In this document: positions 25,138 to 33,582 of the stretch, one piece after another
How positions within the stretch are numbered: the first letter of the stretch is position 1
Layout of the letters: the number at the start of each line of letters is the position of its first letter
DNA from: Fidelibacterota bacterium
Lineage (GTDB): Bacteria; Fidelibacterota; SORT01
DNA length: 37,131 nucleotides
Assembly: GCA_022571215.1 (NCBI GenBank)
Contig: JACZYG010000018.1
Coordinates: 1 to 37,131, forward strand
Reading direction: 5' to 3'
Notes under the pieces: generated by a model
The model's database searches: none
The model's input: the letters and a program-made list of their open reading frames with translations, nothing else
What the model was told of the DNA's origin: nothing
Made by a program: the position numbers and the translations under genes

Positions 25138-25764
25138 ATGGACGAAAGTCGGGCTACTTCTGAAGAAACAGAGCAAGCATGGCAAATTCTCACAAGTACA
25201 GGCGCCTACCGAGAAGGGCATTTTGAATTTGACAAAACAGGCTTTCACTATGATAAATTTTTTCAGCTGCCCTTGGCATACCAATATTCCAGAAATGCAC
25301 GGATTTTGTCGGTCACTTTGAGTCGTATGATTAGGCGGAGCGGAATACTTTCACGCTTTCAAAAGGGTAAGACATTTACTATCGTCACTCCGTCAGACGT
25401 GGGGATACCGATTGCTTTTTGGGCTGGAGAGGTGCTTGACGCCGATAGGATTTTGTGGATGCCTAAAGTTGAAGGAGAACGAACATTCCATCAGTTTGTA
25501 GAGCTGAGTGAACAAGACCAGGTAATGATAGTAACCGATATTATGTTCAGCGGCGAACAAGTGAAAAATGCTTTTAAGAAAATAAAATCAACCGGCGCTT
25601 CGGTAGAATTGATAACTTCTATTGTTGACAGAAGAAAAGAAGTTTCTGACTACGACGGAGTGATAGTAATGCCCTTGCTAAAAGTAAACAGCGAACGCTA
25701 TTCTCCCGACGTGTGTCCGATGTGCAAAGAAGGGCTCGAGCTCACGAAAGTTCATCTCGGTTAA
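25138..25764 (+). CDS. Orotate phosphoribosyltransferase-like protein (PyrE type)
   Basis: Type I phosphoribosyltransferase of 208 residues, probably making OMP from orotate and PRPP in pyrimidine synthesis. It has the N-terminal 'LTSTGAYREGHFEFDKTGFHYDKFFQLP', the substrate loop around 'TPSDVGIPIAFWAGEVL', a PRPP loop 'VMIVTDIMFSGEQV', and a C-terminal 'YSPDVCPMCKEGLEL' tail of the sort seen in Thermus-type PyrE. The usual second acidic residue of the PRPP motif is replaced (TD rather than ED or DD), and the loop reads FSG rather than TTG, so specificity or activity could differ. A CAGGAG ribosome site supports the ATG. It converges with the lamin-tail gene, ten bases apart. Confidence 0.8.
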   Translation: MDESRATSEETEQAWQILTSTGAYREGHFEFDKTGFHYDKFFQLPLAYQYSRNARILSVTLSRMIRRSGILSRFQKGKTFTIVTPSDVGIPIAFWAGEVLDADRILWMPKVEGERTFHQFVELSEQDQVMIVTDIMFSGEQVKNAFKKIKSTGASVELITSIVDRRKEVSDYDGVIVMPLLKVNSERYSPDVCPMCKEGLELTKVHLG

Positions 25765-25774
25765 AAGTTTTGCT

Positions 25775-27541
25775 TCATAGTTTTCGGGCGAGTACGGCAA
25801 CTCCCTTATCAGAGTAAACCCTGCCTTCGGATGTGGAAGTAGCCTCAAGATAGATGATATAAATTCCTATCGGCAGCTTTCTGCCTCTGTCATCGAGTCC
25901 ATCCCAAATGATAATACCCTCTGAACCGGCGGTAACCGAAGATAAGAGACGACGGACTCTCCTTCCGATAGAATCAAAAATCATAATATCCATAATGACT
26001 GAACGGGATGGAAGAGTGTAATCAATGTTCAGAAAATCATCAAATCCGTCACCGTCAGGGGAAAAAGGATTCGGCGTCAATTTTAATCGGAGATTGGAAC
26101 TGATAATCTCCTTTGATACGCTGTTAGATTCAGCAGGCGTGCCTCCCAATAAATCAACAGAACTGAGCCAGTTGCTCTTCGATTGCGAATCGGAAAGTGG
26201 GTCAATCCTTTCCGCCGCGATCCCTCTTCCACCGGCTAAGGCGGGAGAGACAGTTACATTGTCTATAAGCGTTCCGGACGGGCTATATAAATAAATTTCA
26301 TCTCCGTCATTATTTAAGCGTGGAAACCGGGAACCGATAATAAGACTGTTTTCATTTTCACCAAAAAATTGAAAGTGAATTGAATCGGCAGCCAGCAGAA
26401 AAAAACCTCCGGGTTGTATCAGAGCCTCTTGAGAAGTGATAATTTTCTTTTTGGATGTATCTCTGTCTGATATTGACCATCCGTTGAGATCGATCGGCAG
26501 AGAAGAGTTATTGTATATTTCCACATATTCAGATTGAGGAGAGAACGCCTCGCCTTCAACGAACGGGTCGTACATGATTTCATTTATGATCAGTTCTTTA
26601 GACTCGAATGAGAATAAAATGCGGTGAAACGCGCTGTTATTCGAACTGTCTTCATCACCGTCGAGTGAGATAATCGCTCCCAGTGTGACAGAGTTCCATT
26701 TAAAGTCGGTGATCTCAACGCTTAATTGAATGGAATCGCCTGGGGCAATCGGAGCTGAATGCATTATCGCCGGTAAAAGTTCTTCTCCGGCAGAAAGCGC
26801 GGAATCTTTATCCAGATCAACAAACAATGTGAGTGAAAAATCAGTCACGCCAACTGTTCCTTGATTCTTGATATCCGCAATAATAGAGAACGGTTCTCCC
26901 CGCGACGGATACTCAGGAAGAGTATAAACCGTTGACAAGGCTAAGTCGATCTCTAACGGTGAAACGCTGTTCTTGAACCCGGGGGTGCCCTGATGAACAA
27001 GGGAGTTGGCCCAATTCACCGCATCATCTCCTTCAGATAAGTCAATTTTTTCGTCCGAGAATCCTTGAGCGTTGTCGATTGAATATGTGTATTCCGCTAT
27101 CGGGACACTGTCCGGATTAAAAAGGGTGACGGTTTCCGGAGCCGAGTTAAGTAGCCCCCGTGAACCGAACGTGTTACCGCTGATCGTGAGTATGAGCGCA
27201 TCAGGCGGAATAAGAGAATCGTAGTCAGTCGAGTTTTCAAAGTATCCGTTATCGAGTATGACGGCAAATTGATCGGGAGCTAAATTTATTCCCCAGCCGG
27301 CGTCAATGATCTCATCGCTGTCAACGCCGTCACCTATCCAGTATCCGCTTAGGTCTACTTCTTCGGCGCTGATGTTATAAATTTCTATGAATTCGTTATA
27401 GTTTTCATTTCCTGAGGGATTGAACATCACTTCGCTTAGGACTATCGGGCTTTGAGCGTTCAGTGTTGTCAGTGCGGTGGCACTAACAATCAGTTGGAAG
27501 CAGATTACAAAGCGGTCGTAACGGCAAAACATAGACCTCAA
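25775..27541 (-). CDS. Secreted lamin-tail-domain protein with FlgD-like C-terminus
   Basis: An exported 588-residue protein. A signal peptide (about 1-29) ends 'TLNAQ'. It has a first lamin-tail domain (about 32-150, 'VLSEVMFNPSGNENYNEFIEIYN'), a CARDB-like beta domain (about 200-305), a second lamin-tail domain (about 315-445, 'IINEIMYDPFV', 'SEYVEIYNNSS'), and a C-terminal FlgD-Ig-like region (about 490-588) with 'TPNPFSPDGDGFDDFL' and 'GIYIIYLEA'. Such C-termini are typical of surface proteins in the FCB group, and some act as sorting or anchoring modules. It is probably displayed on the cell surface or secreted. Function unknown; no enzyme motif. Confidence 0.82.
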   Translation of the reverse strand: MRSMFCRYDRFVICFQLIVSATALTTLNAQSPIVLSEVMFNPSGNENYNEFIEIYNISAEEVDLSGYWIGDGVDSDEIIDAGWGINLAPDQFAVILDNGYFENSTDYDSLIPPDALILTISGNTFGSRGLLNSAPETVTLFNPDSVPIAEYTYSIDNAQGFSDEKIDLSEGDDAVNWANSLVHQGTPGFKNSVSPLEIDLALSTVYTLPEYPSRGEPFSIIADIKNQGTVGVTDFSLTLFVDLDKDSALSAGEELLPAIMHSAPIAPGDSIQLSVEITDFKWNSVTLGAIISLDGDEDSSNNSAFHRILFSFESKELIINEIMYDPFVEGEAFSPQSEYVEIYNNSSLPIDLNGWSISDRDTSKKKIITSQEALIQPGGFFLLAADSIHFQFFGENENSLIIGSRFPRLNNDGDEIYLYSPSGTLIDNVTVSPALAGGRGIAAERIDPLSDSQSKSNWLSSVDLLGGTPAESNSVSKEIISSNLRLKLTPNPFSPDGDGFDDFLNIDYTLPSRSVIMDIMIFDSIGRRVRRLLSSVTAGSEGIIIWDGLDDRGRKLPIGIYIIYLEATSTSEGRVYSDKGVAVLARKL

Positions 27542-27721
27542 TGTGCATCCGAGCGCTGCTATTATTCAAGTCATTTGTGGTGGCAGGTTTATTGACTTAA
27601 TCAGATATTGCAGCCGGTAATAGAAAATAAAACTTAATCGGATTTCCGCTTTTCACTTGCAAGCGAGGGGGAGGATGTATATTTTTTAAAAAGTTCTGAC
27701 GTTTAAAATTGTGGGAGAAGA

Positions 27722-28420
27722 GTGCAAAATCTATCGGTAGACAGCGTAATCCTAATAGCGCTCGGCTTTTTCGCTTTCAAGGGATTACGGAAGGGTCTGA
27801 TACTTGAAGTTTTCAAACTTATCGGCATGTTCGGCGGTTTTCTTGCGGCGGCGAAATACTTCAGCTCGGGAACCGGTATCTTAATAAAACAATTTGACAT
27901 GGGACCGAACGTTGCCGCCGGAGTGAGTTTTTTACTCATTTTCGTACTCGTCGCGGGAACGGCTCGTTTCGTAGCGGGGGCCATTAAAAAATTGGTTGAA
28001 TTCAGTATGCTCGGCTGGGTGGATAGAGGCGGCGGCGCGCTCTTTGGAGCGCTTAAGGCGTCTTTTATTATCAGTTCGGTGTTGTTGACAATATCATTCA
28101 TACCGGGGGATTTCTCGAAAAACCTTGAGAAAAAATCCAAATTCTATACGCCGATGAAAGGGATAGCTCCGACGGTCTATGATTGGATATACGGTATGTT
28201 TCCGGATGCGCTCTCTTTTCAGGATAAGATCGCCAAAACCATTCAAGGGTATGGCGGTTCGATGACAGGAGGAGGTTCCGGGGGTTTTCCGGGAATGCCT
28301 GCCGGGATACCGGGCATGGATCAGCTGGAAAAACTTAAAGATTCTGATGCGCTTGATTTCGGTGGTAAAAAAGGGCAGAAGAAAATGGATGATGTGCTGA
28401 AAAAATATGGCAAAAATTGA
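27722..28420 (+). CDS. CvpA family membrane protein
   Basis: A 232-residue protein whose first 120 residues carry four membrane helices in CvpA style ('ILIALGFFAFKGLRKGLILEVFKLIGMFGGFLAA', 'GVSFLLIFVLVAGTARFVA', 'DRGGGALFGALKASFIISSVLL'). The cytoplasmic tail includes a Gly/Pro/Met-rich stretch (about 180-200) and a Lys-rich end. The start is GTG with GGGAG upstream. The stop lies inside mutS2, which it overlaps by 14 bases; cvpA next to mutS2 is a common bacterial arrangement. Family members affect colicin V production and envelope functions, but the molecular role is not established. Confidence 0.85.
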   Translation: MQNLSVDSVILIALGFFAFKGLRKGLILEVFKLIGMFGGFLAAAKYFSSGTGILIKQFDMGPNVAAGVSFLLIFVLVAGTARFVAGAIKKLVEFSMLGWVDRGGGALFGALKASFIISSVLLTISFIPGDFSKNLEKKSKFYTPMKGIAPTVYDWIYGMFPDALSFQDKIAKTIQGYGGSMTGGGSGGFPGMPAGIPGMDQLEKLKDSDALDFGGKKGQKKMDDVLKKYGKN

Positions 28421-30791
28421 GGTCTGCACCGAGTCAGTTCTGGAAAGCTTAGATTTTCCGTTTATCAAAGAACTACTTTTTACTTCTCTCCATTCGGAGG
28501 CAAGCGCGGCTCTCGTCGAAGCTATCAAACCTACCTCAAGTATTTCCGATCTGAAACACAATCTCCAACTTGTAACGGAAATGCGCGCTATCAATAGTGA
28601 TGGAGAGCGTTTTCCTATTGACCAATTTGAAGATATAGAAGATGGAATCCGTGCGCTGAAGAAGGAGGGCAGGGTTCTATCAGTAACGAGTTTGGAACGG
28701 GTCGGCGTGGCGCTCAGGTTATCGCATTCTATCAGATCGTTTATGGAGAATCGGGTTGATTCTCAACCCGCCCTTTTTTCGCTGTCAAAAGAGCTCATTT
28801 CTCTGCCCGATATAGAAAAACGGATAACCAAGACCATCGGTCCCGAAGGTGAAATATTGGACAGCGCAAGCTCTGAATTGCGGAAGATTCGCAAAGCTAT
28901 CCGCACCGCGGAAGGTCGGATGCGGAAGCGGTTGGATGAGATAATGTCTAAATTGGTTAAAGACGGAATTGCCCGCGACAGCAATTCTACTATCAGGAAC
29001 GGCAGATTTGTTCTGCCAATAAAAATAGAGCACAAGAGACAGCTGAAAGGAGTAATTCACGACAGCTCCGCAAGCGGATCTACTGTTTTTATAGAACCCG
29101 TGGAAGTGATAGAGCTAAGCAATATTGTACAAGGATTGAAGTTTGACGAAACACGCGAAATTGAAAAGATACTTGAAGAAATAACAATAGAGCTCCGTCC
29201 TTTTACGGAAGAGATCGCCCTATCTTTTGAGGCTACGAAAGAATACGATTTTATCTATTCAAAATCCGAAATTTCAAAAGGGATGAACGCATGCGCTCCG
29301 AATCTTTCTATCAGTGGTGAAATGGCGCTCAGAGACGCCCGCAATCCGCTGCTCGAACAGTTGCGAAAGGTAACGCCGTTAGATTTCGTTTTGGGTGAGG
29401 AGATTAACACCGTTGTGATTACGGGTCCGAACGCGGGAGGCAAAACCGTTGCTCTCAAGACGATCGGATTGCTGACTCTGATGGCTCAATCAGGACTGCA
29501 TATTCCGGCAGCGGAAGACTCCAAACTGATTATTTTCAGTAAGATATTCGCTGATATAGGGGATAAGCAATCGATAGCGGAAGACCTTTCAACGTTCACT
29601 TCGCATATGAAAAATCTAAAGGAAATTTTGGACAGCGCTGACGGGAGGAGTCTTGTTCTGGTTGACGAGATAGGAACAGGAACGGATCCTACGGAAGGAG
29701 CGGCATTTGCCGCAGCCTTTCTTGAGGAAATATCCGGGCGGCGAGGCATGACAATTGTAACAACTCACCACAGCGGTTTGAAAGAGCTTGCTCAAAACAG
29801 AGAGGGATTTATCAACTGCTCGATGGAATTTGATGTTGAAAACATGACGCCGACATATAAATTTCTGAAAGGGATTCCCGGTTCGTCCTACGCTCTTGAA
29901 ATATCAAGAAAACTTGGTATAGACGATAAGTTGATAAAGAGAGCGGAGGAACTCATAGGAAGCGGCGCGGTAAAAGTTGACACGCTTCTAACGGAGTTGG
30001 AGCGTGAAAGACAAAAACTTCACAAGACGGAAAAAGAACTGAACGCCATGCAAGAGCAACTTCAAAAAATGATCTCAGAGTATGAAGATAAATTAGAACG
30101 GTTCGAATCCGCTGAAAAAAAATTGAAAGCGGAAGCCGCGCGCGAAGCAAAGTCAATACTTGCCGAAGCGAATGCGACAATAGAAAGAGTCGTTAGGGAG
30201 ATAAAAGAAAACCGGGCTGATTCAGATGTGATAAAGAAGGTGAAGAAACAAATTAGCGGTCAAAAGGCTCAACTTGAAAATATTCTCTCTAATGAGGAGT
30301 CGTCATCGAACGGAGATTCGGCTCCGCTGATTTTTGAAGACGCTAAAGTGGGGATGGATGTGTCAATCCCCTCGCTGAATGCCGTAGGAAACATTCAGGA
30401 AATCATAAAAGATAAAAACGATGCGGTGGTTTCCGTCGGGAGCACAAATATCAGGATAGAGATCAGTAAGCTGAGAGCTGTCGCCTCCGTAAAAAAGAAA
30501 AGTTCGATAGCGGGTCCGGCAGGGTACGGTTCGCCGGAACTACGGAATATCTCCCGGGAGGTGAGTCTGCGGGGGATGAGAGCGGAGGAGGCAATTTCGG
30601 TTTTGGAGAAATATCTCGATGACGCTCTCTTAGCGGGATTCTCTTCGGTGGAGGTTATTCACGGGAAGGGAGAAGGTGTCCTGCGTAAATTGGTCGCCGA
30701 GCAGCTTGAAGCCCATCCGCAGGTAAAAAGTTTTCATACGGCAGCCCTCGACAGAGGCGGTTACGGAGTAACCGTGGCTGAATTAAAATAA
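28407..30791 (+). CDS. mutS2: Endonuclease MutS2
   Basis: MutS-family ATPase without the mismatch-recognition domain, 794 residues. Helical lever and clamp regions (about 60-290) precede the ATPase with Walker A 'GPNAGGKT' (about 340-347), Walker B 'LVLVDEIGTGTDPTEGAA' (about 415) and 'TTHHSGLKELA'. A coiled segment (about 530-625) and a KOW-like stretch are followed by a C-terminal Smr nuclease domain (about 710-794) with 'LRGMRAEEA' and 'VEVIHGKGEGVLR'. Length and order are standard. MutS2 proteins suppress recombination or rescue collided ribosomes, depending on species. Overlaps cvpA; dnaG begins two bases after its stop. Confidence 0.95.
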   Translation: MAKIEVCTESVLESLDFPFIKELLFTSLHSEASAALVEAIKPTSSISDLKHNLQLVTEMRAINSDGERFPIDQFEDIEDGIRALKKEGRVLSVTSLERVGVALRLSHSIRSFMENRVDSQPALFSLSKELISLPDIEKRITKTIGPEGEILDSASSELRKIRKAIRTAEGRMRKRLDEIMSKLVKDGIARDSNSTIRNGRFVLPIKIEHKRQLKGVIHDSSASGSTVFIEPVEVIELSNIVQGLKFDETREIEKILEEITIELRPFTEEIALSFEATKEYDFIYSKSEISKGMNACAPNLSISGEMALRDARNPLLEQLRKVTPLDFVLGEEINTVVITGPNAGGKTVALKTIGLLTLMAQSGLHIPAAEDSKLIIFSKIFADIGDKQSIAEDLSTFTSHMKNLKEILDSADGRSLVLVDEIGTGTDPTEGAAFAAAFLEEISGRRGMTIVTTHHSGLKELAQNREGFINCSMEFDVENMTPTYKFLKGIPGSSYALEISRKLGIDDKLIKRAEELIGSGAVKVDTLLTELERERQKLHKTEKELNAMQEQLQKMISEYEDKLERFESAEKKLKAEAAREAKSILAEANATIERVVREIKENRADSDVIKKVKKQISGQKAQLENILSNEESSSNGDSAPLIFEDAKVGMDVSIPSLNAVGNIQEIIKDKNDAVVSVGSTNIRIEISKLRAVASVKKKSSIAGPAGYGSPELRNISREVSLRGMRAEEAISVLEKYLDDALLAGFSSVEVIHGKGEGVLRKLVAEQLEAHPQVKSFHTAALDRGGYGVTVAELK

Positions 30792-30793
30792 TC

Positions 30794-32560
30794 ATGAGAA
30801 TTCCCGAAAACATAATAGATGATATTCGAAACGCCTCGGAGGTTGTTTTTGTGATCGGCAGCTACGTGAAACTAAAGAAAACCGGTTCAAACTTCGTAGG
30901 ACTCTGCCCGTTCCACAACGAGAAAACGCCTTCATTCAGCGTGAGTCCGTCAAAACAGATATGGCGTTGCTTCGGTTGCAGCAGAAGCGGGAACGTCTTC
31001 ACTTTTATCATGGAATACGAGAAACTGAATTTCGTGGAAGCGGTCAGGACTCTTGCGGAGAAGTCGGGGATAGAAATTCCCGAAAGTGGCTCTCAAAAAT
31101 CTGACTACAGCGGTGGAGAATCAAAGTCAGCCGTTCTGTATAAAGTAAACCGCGCTGCCGCATCCGAATATCATAAAAATCTTATGAGCGACGATGGTGA
31201 AGACGCCCGGAAGTATCTGAGTGATCGGGGGATCGAAGGGGATATGCTGAAGGATTATGGCATCGGACTTGCGCCTAACGAATGGGAGTGGCTCAAGAAA
31301 AAACTTTCCGGCAAAGGGTTCACCCTGAAATCATTAGTAGAATCAGGTCTGATGGGAAGAGGCGAACAGGGGGGAACTTACGACCGTTTCAAAAACAGGA
31401 TAGTATTTCCGGTGATAAACGAATCGGGCAAAGTCGTGGCGTTCGGCGGTAGAGTTTGGCAGGAGGAGAGCGAAGGAGCAAAATATATAAATAGCCCTGA
31501 ATCACCCGTGTATGTTAAGGGCAGAGTCCTCTATGGATTATATCAGACGAAGGAAAGGATCAGGGAATCGAACCGGATAATTTTGGTGGAAGGCTACACC
31601 GATTTTCTAAGCATAAGAGCCGCGGGAGTCAGCGACGCGGCAGCGACTTCGGGTACCGCCCTTACGACGGGACAGGCTCGGCTCGCCAAGCGGTTTGCCG
31701 ACAGCGCTGTATTATTATATGATGGCGACAGCGCCGGGCAGAAAGCGGCAGTCCGGGCGGCGATCGTACTCTTGGGCGCCGGCTTTGAGGTCAAGGTGGC
31801 GCAGCTGCCTGACGGGAGCGACCCCGACAGCTTCGTCCGGAAGGAGGGAATCGAAAAGCTGCGGGAACTCATCACTGACGCGCTCTCATTCGTAGATTTC
31901 AGGATGGGAATTATACCCGAAGAAGAAGTGTCGAGCTCAGTTCTTAAAGCGCGGACGGCGCGGAGCATTGTCGAGGAAATTACCGAATTGGACGATGAGT
32001 TGGTTAAAAATGCGCTTCTGAAAGATTTTGCGTCGCGGCTTGGAGTAGACGAAGAACTGTTGATAAAAGAATCAAAAAAGTTTAGACTCTTTAATGCTCC
32101 TGTCAGTGATGACGAACAGGTGAATGTCGCTCTGAACGATATCGCTGAACGCTCTGAATACCAACTCTCCATGTTCCTTCTCTCCACTAATGTAGAAGTT
32201 TACATTAGCGCAAAAGAGTTTTTAAGCGCGCATTCATTTTCGCATAAAGGGATAAGCCATTTAGTCGATCTGCTGCTTAAATCCGAATTCAAGCCGAACC
32301 AATCAAAACTGTACGATGAGATCGATGACCCGGCCGAAAGAGCGCTCCTCTCGAAGATGTTGAATGAGATCGGGTTGGTGGAAAACGAAATGAAAACTCT
32401 TAACGAAAGCAAGCTTATGCTGCAAAAGACCGATCTTAAATCGGAAAACAGGAGGTTGAGAGACCAACTGCGTCAGGCGGAAGAAAAAGGCGAGGATGCC
32501 TCAAAATTAAAACAACAGCAGAAAGAGCTGACGGACAGACTAAGAGAGTTGGAAAATTAG
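30794..32560 (+). CDS. dnaG: DNA primase DnaG
   Basis: Makes RNA primers for DNA replication. The 588-residue protein has the CHC2 zinc finger (Cys38, His41, Cys59, Cys62 in 'CPFHNEKTPSF...CFGC'), the RNA-polymerase core with 'DYGIGLAPNEW' and 'RFKNRIVFPV', and a Toprim domain with 'EGYTD' (about 266) and 'LLYDGDSAGQKA' (about 308). The C-terminal helicase-interaction part (about 440-588) ends in a charged coil. It begins two bases after the mutS2 stop. The short spacing and lack of its own ribosome site suggest expression with cvpA and mutS2. Confidence 0.95.
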   Translation: MRIPENIIDDIRNASEVVFVIGSYVKLKKTGSNFVGLCPFHNEKTPSFSVSPSKQIWRCFGCSRSGNVFTFIMEYEKLNFVEAVRTLAEKSGIEIPESGSQKSDYSGGESKSAVLYKVNRAAASEYHKNLMSDDGEDARKYLSDRGIEGDMLKDYGIGLAPNEWEWLKKKLSGKGFTLKSLVESGLMGRGEQGGTYDRFKNRIVFPVINESGKVVAFGGRVWQEESEGAKYINSPESPVYVKGRVLYGLYQTKERIRESNRIILVEGYTDFLSIRAAGVSDAAATSGTALTTGQARLAKRFADSAVLLYDGDSAGQKAAVRAAIVLLGAGFEVKVAQLPDGSDPDSFVRKEGIEKLRELITDALSFVDFRMGIIPEEEVSSSVLKARTARSIVEEITELDDELVKNALLKDFASRLGVDEELLIKESKKFRLFNAPVSDDEQVNVALNDIAERSEYQLSMFLLSTNVEVYISAKEFLSAHSFSHKGISHLVDLLLKSEFKPNQSKLYDEIDDPAERALLSKMLNEIGLVENEMKTLNESKLMLQKTDLKSENRRLRDQLRQAEEKGEDASKLKQQQKELTDRLRELEN

Positions 32561-32601
32561 ATTTTTTCGGGAAACTGTGCTGCCAAATTGGTAAACTCGT
32601 C

Positions 32602-32630
32602 TTGACATTACATGCATCTGAATTTAGATT
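32602..32630 (+). promoter_or_regulatory. Promoter of the tRNA-Ile2 gene
   Basis: A perfect -35 box TTGACA (32602-32607) and -10 box TAGATT (32625-32630), exactly 17 bp apart, 17 bp before the mature tRNA start. Confidence 0.7.
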
Positions 32631-32647
32631 ATGCCCTGCGAAATAGA

Positions 32648-32721
32648 GGGCCCTTAGCTCAGTTGGTTAGAGCATCCGACTCATAATCGGACGGTCGCTG
32701 GTTCGAGTCCAGCAGGGCCCA
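32648..32721 (+). tRNA. tRNA-Ile2 (anticodon CAT, lysidine type)
   Basis: A 74-base cloverleaf: acceptor arms GGGCCCT/AGGGCCC with discriminator A, D arm, anticodon stem TCCGA/TCGGA with loop CTCATAA (anticodon CAT), and T arm with GTTCGAGTC. CCA is not encoded. CAT could mean Met, but the acceptor pairs C4-G69, C5-G68 and C6-G67 and the overall sequence resemble E. coli ileX, the substrate of TilS, which changes C34 to lysidine so that AUA is read as Ile. Initiator identity is excluded by the paired G1-C72. The 3' end faces the accessory region. Confidence 0.88.
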
Positions 32722-32967
32722 CTTCTAAACACCGCTTAATTACTGCACTATACGGGCTTTTTAGGGGATCACTGAAAAGTCTGTCTTCATTTCAAAGCGG
32801 ACTGAATAGGCTGGAATATGATAAAGATGTGACACAGACTTATTTTATTTCCAGAACCATTACCTATTCATCGTTTCAGAGGACAGGTCATCCGACAAAA
32901 AATCGGAATGACCTTTTTGCTCCAAATTGGGCCCTCCTTGGACCATTAATAAAACGGAGGGTTAACC
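32722..32967. other. Left end of the accessory region, no gene seen
   Basis: From the tRNA-Ile2 3' end to the first small ORF. It contains the terminator at 32885-32917. A reading frame crosses the terminator from 32829, but its first half shows no coding character. No copy of the tRNA 3' end was found on the far side of the element. Confidence 0.5.
32885..32917 (+). terminator. Strong hairpin terminator in the accessory region
   Basis: Stem AGGTCAT-CCGA with TCGG-A-ATGACCT around a CAAAAAA loop (one bulged A), directly followed by five T. It could stop readthrough from dnaG and the tRNA into the element. Confidence 0.75.
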
Positions 32968-33102
32968 ATGAATACATACTCGAGTCATCAAAGAACAAGG
33001 AAAGTAAATACAAAAGGAAAATATCTTCACACTCAAATGCTGGTGCTTATGGAATGTGTAGAGGTGCCCTTGCATGGCAGCAAAAGGAGATCGAAGGATT
33101 GA
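32968..33102 (+). CDS. Possible small basic protein of the element
   Basis: A 44-codon open frame beginning 'MNTYSSHQRTRKVNTKGKY', rich in Lys and Arg. It has a very good ribosome site (CGGAGG, seven bases before the ATG). No family is recognisable. A longer frame (32829-33215) in another phase overlaps it, so at most one of them is likely to be real. Confidence 0.35.
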   Translation: MNTYSSHQRTRKVNTKGKYLHTQMLVLMECVEVPLHGSKRRSKD

Positions 33103-33215
33103 AAACTACAATATTCGATGGTGAATTGAAACAAGCCGCACGGGTAAGAGTTAAGCAGATGGCTAGAAAGATTTATAGGTACAGAAAAGAGTATGAGTTG
33201 ACAAATGAGATTTAA
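33054..33215 (+). CDS. Possible small protein overlapping the previous ORF
   Basis: A 53-codon frame 'MCRGALAWQQKEIEGLKTT...' ending in a basic helix 'ARVRVKQMARKIYRYRKEY'. Its end looks more protein-like than its beginning. It could be a coupled second gene or the remainder of a frameshifted one. The ATG lacks a ribosome site. Unrecognised. Confidence 0.3.
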   Translation: MCRGALAWQQKEIEGLKTTIFDGELKQAARVRVKQMARKIYRYRKEYELTNEI

Positions 33216-33220
33216 GCTTT

Positions 33221-33460
33221 AGTGCTAAAACCGATTTGAGCATCAGTTTTGGGAATAATCAATCGAGACGGTGTTTTGGCACCCTATTTAGGGGGTTTTA
33301 AGATAGGTAATTAGGACTTTCTTCATTAGTGCCAAAAACGGTCGTTTTTGGCACTTTGAGTGACCTTCCGTTAAACCCTTCCCAAAACCTCAATATCGGT
33401 GTCAAAACCCGTCTCTAAATCAAGTTCCCAAAACCTCGAGCATTTAACGTTTTTGGGAAC
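33221..33460. repeat. Nine-copy array of a (G/T)CCCAAAAC-type motif in both orientations
   Basis: Nine sites in 240 bp, mostly of the form GTGCCAAAAC or GTTCCCAAAAC followed by C/G-rich bases. Forward copies: 33221, 33328, 33378, 33398, 33424. Reverse copies: 33243-33255, 33269-33283, 33343-33355, 33448-33460. The pair 33328-33355 is a perfect 13-bp palindrome with a two-base gap; 33424-33460 is a second inverted pair. There is no convincing reading frame. The array lies just upstream of the serine recombinase gene (ATG at 33583), so it may be its binding site, a res-like site, an origin, or an operator. Confidence 0.75.
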
Positions 33461-33582
33461 CTACCTCTACTAGGTTAATCTCCTTTTCATTGCGTAAATC
33501 GACCTGTAATACCGTATATGTATTATGTAGAGGGAATTTTCTCTTTTCATTTCAGTTACTCAATCAAATTTTAGGAGATACT

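Noticed and set aside
24994-25284. 96-codon minus-strand frame upstream of the UMF1-type transporter
   Set aside because: It covers the divergent promoter region and the 5' end of the pyrE-like gene, which has a good ribosome site and clear homology; the frame itself shows no motif.
32648-32721. Calling the CAT tRNA an elongator or initiator Met tRNA
   Set aside because: The acceptor C4-G69, C5-G68, C6-G67 pairs and overall sequence match the lysidine-type Ile2 tRNA, and G1-C72 is paired, unlike an initiator.
32829-33215. 128-codon open frame across the left end of the accessory region
   Set aside because: Its first half runs through a strong terminator hairpin and has no ribosome site or protein-like composition; only its last 53 codons are listed, as a weak candidate.
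33221-33460. CRISPR array
   Set aside because: Repeats are only about 13 bp, vary between two subtypes, occur in both orientations and have irregular spacing; no cas gene is nearby.
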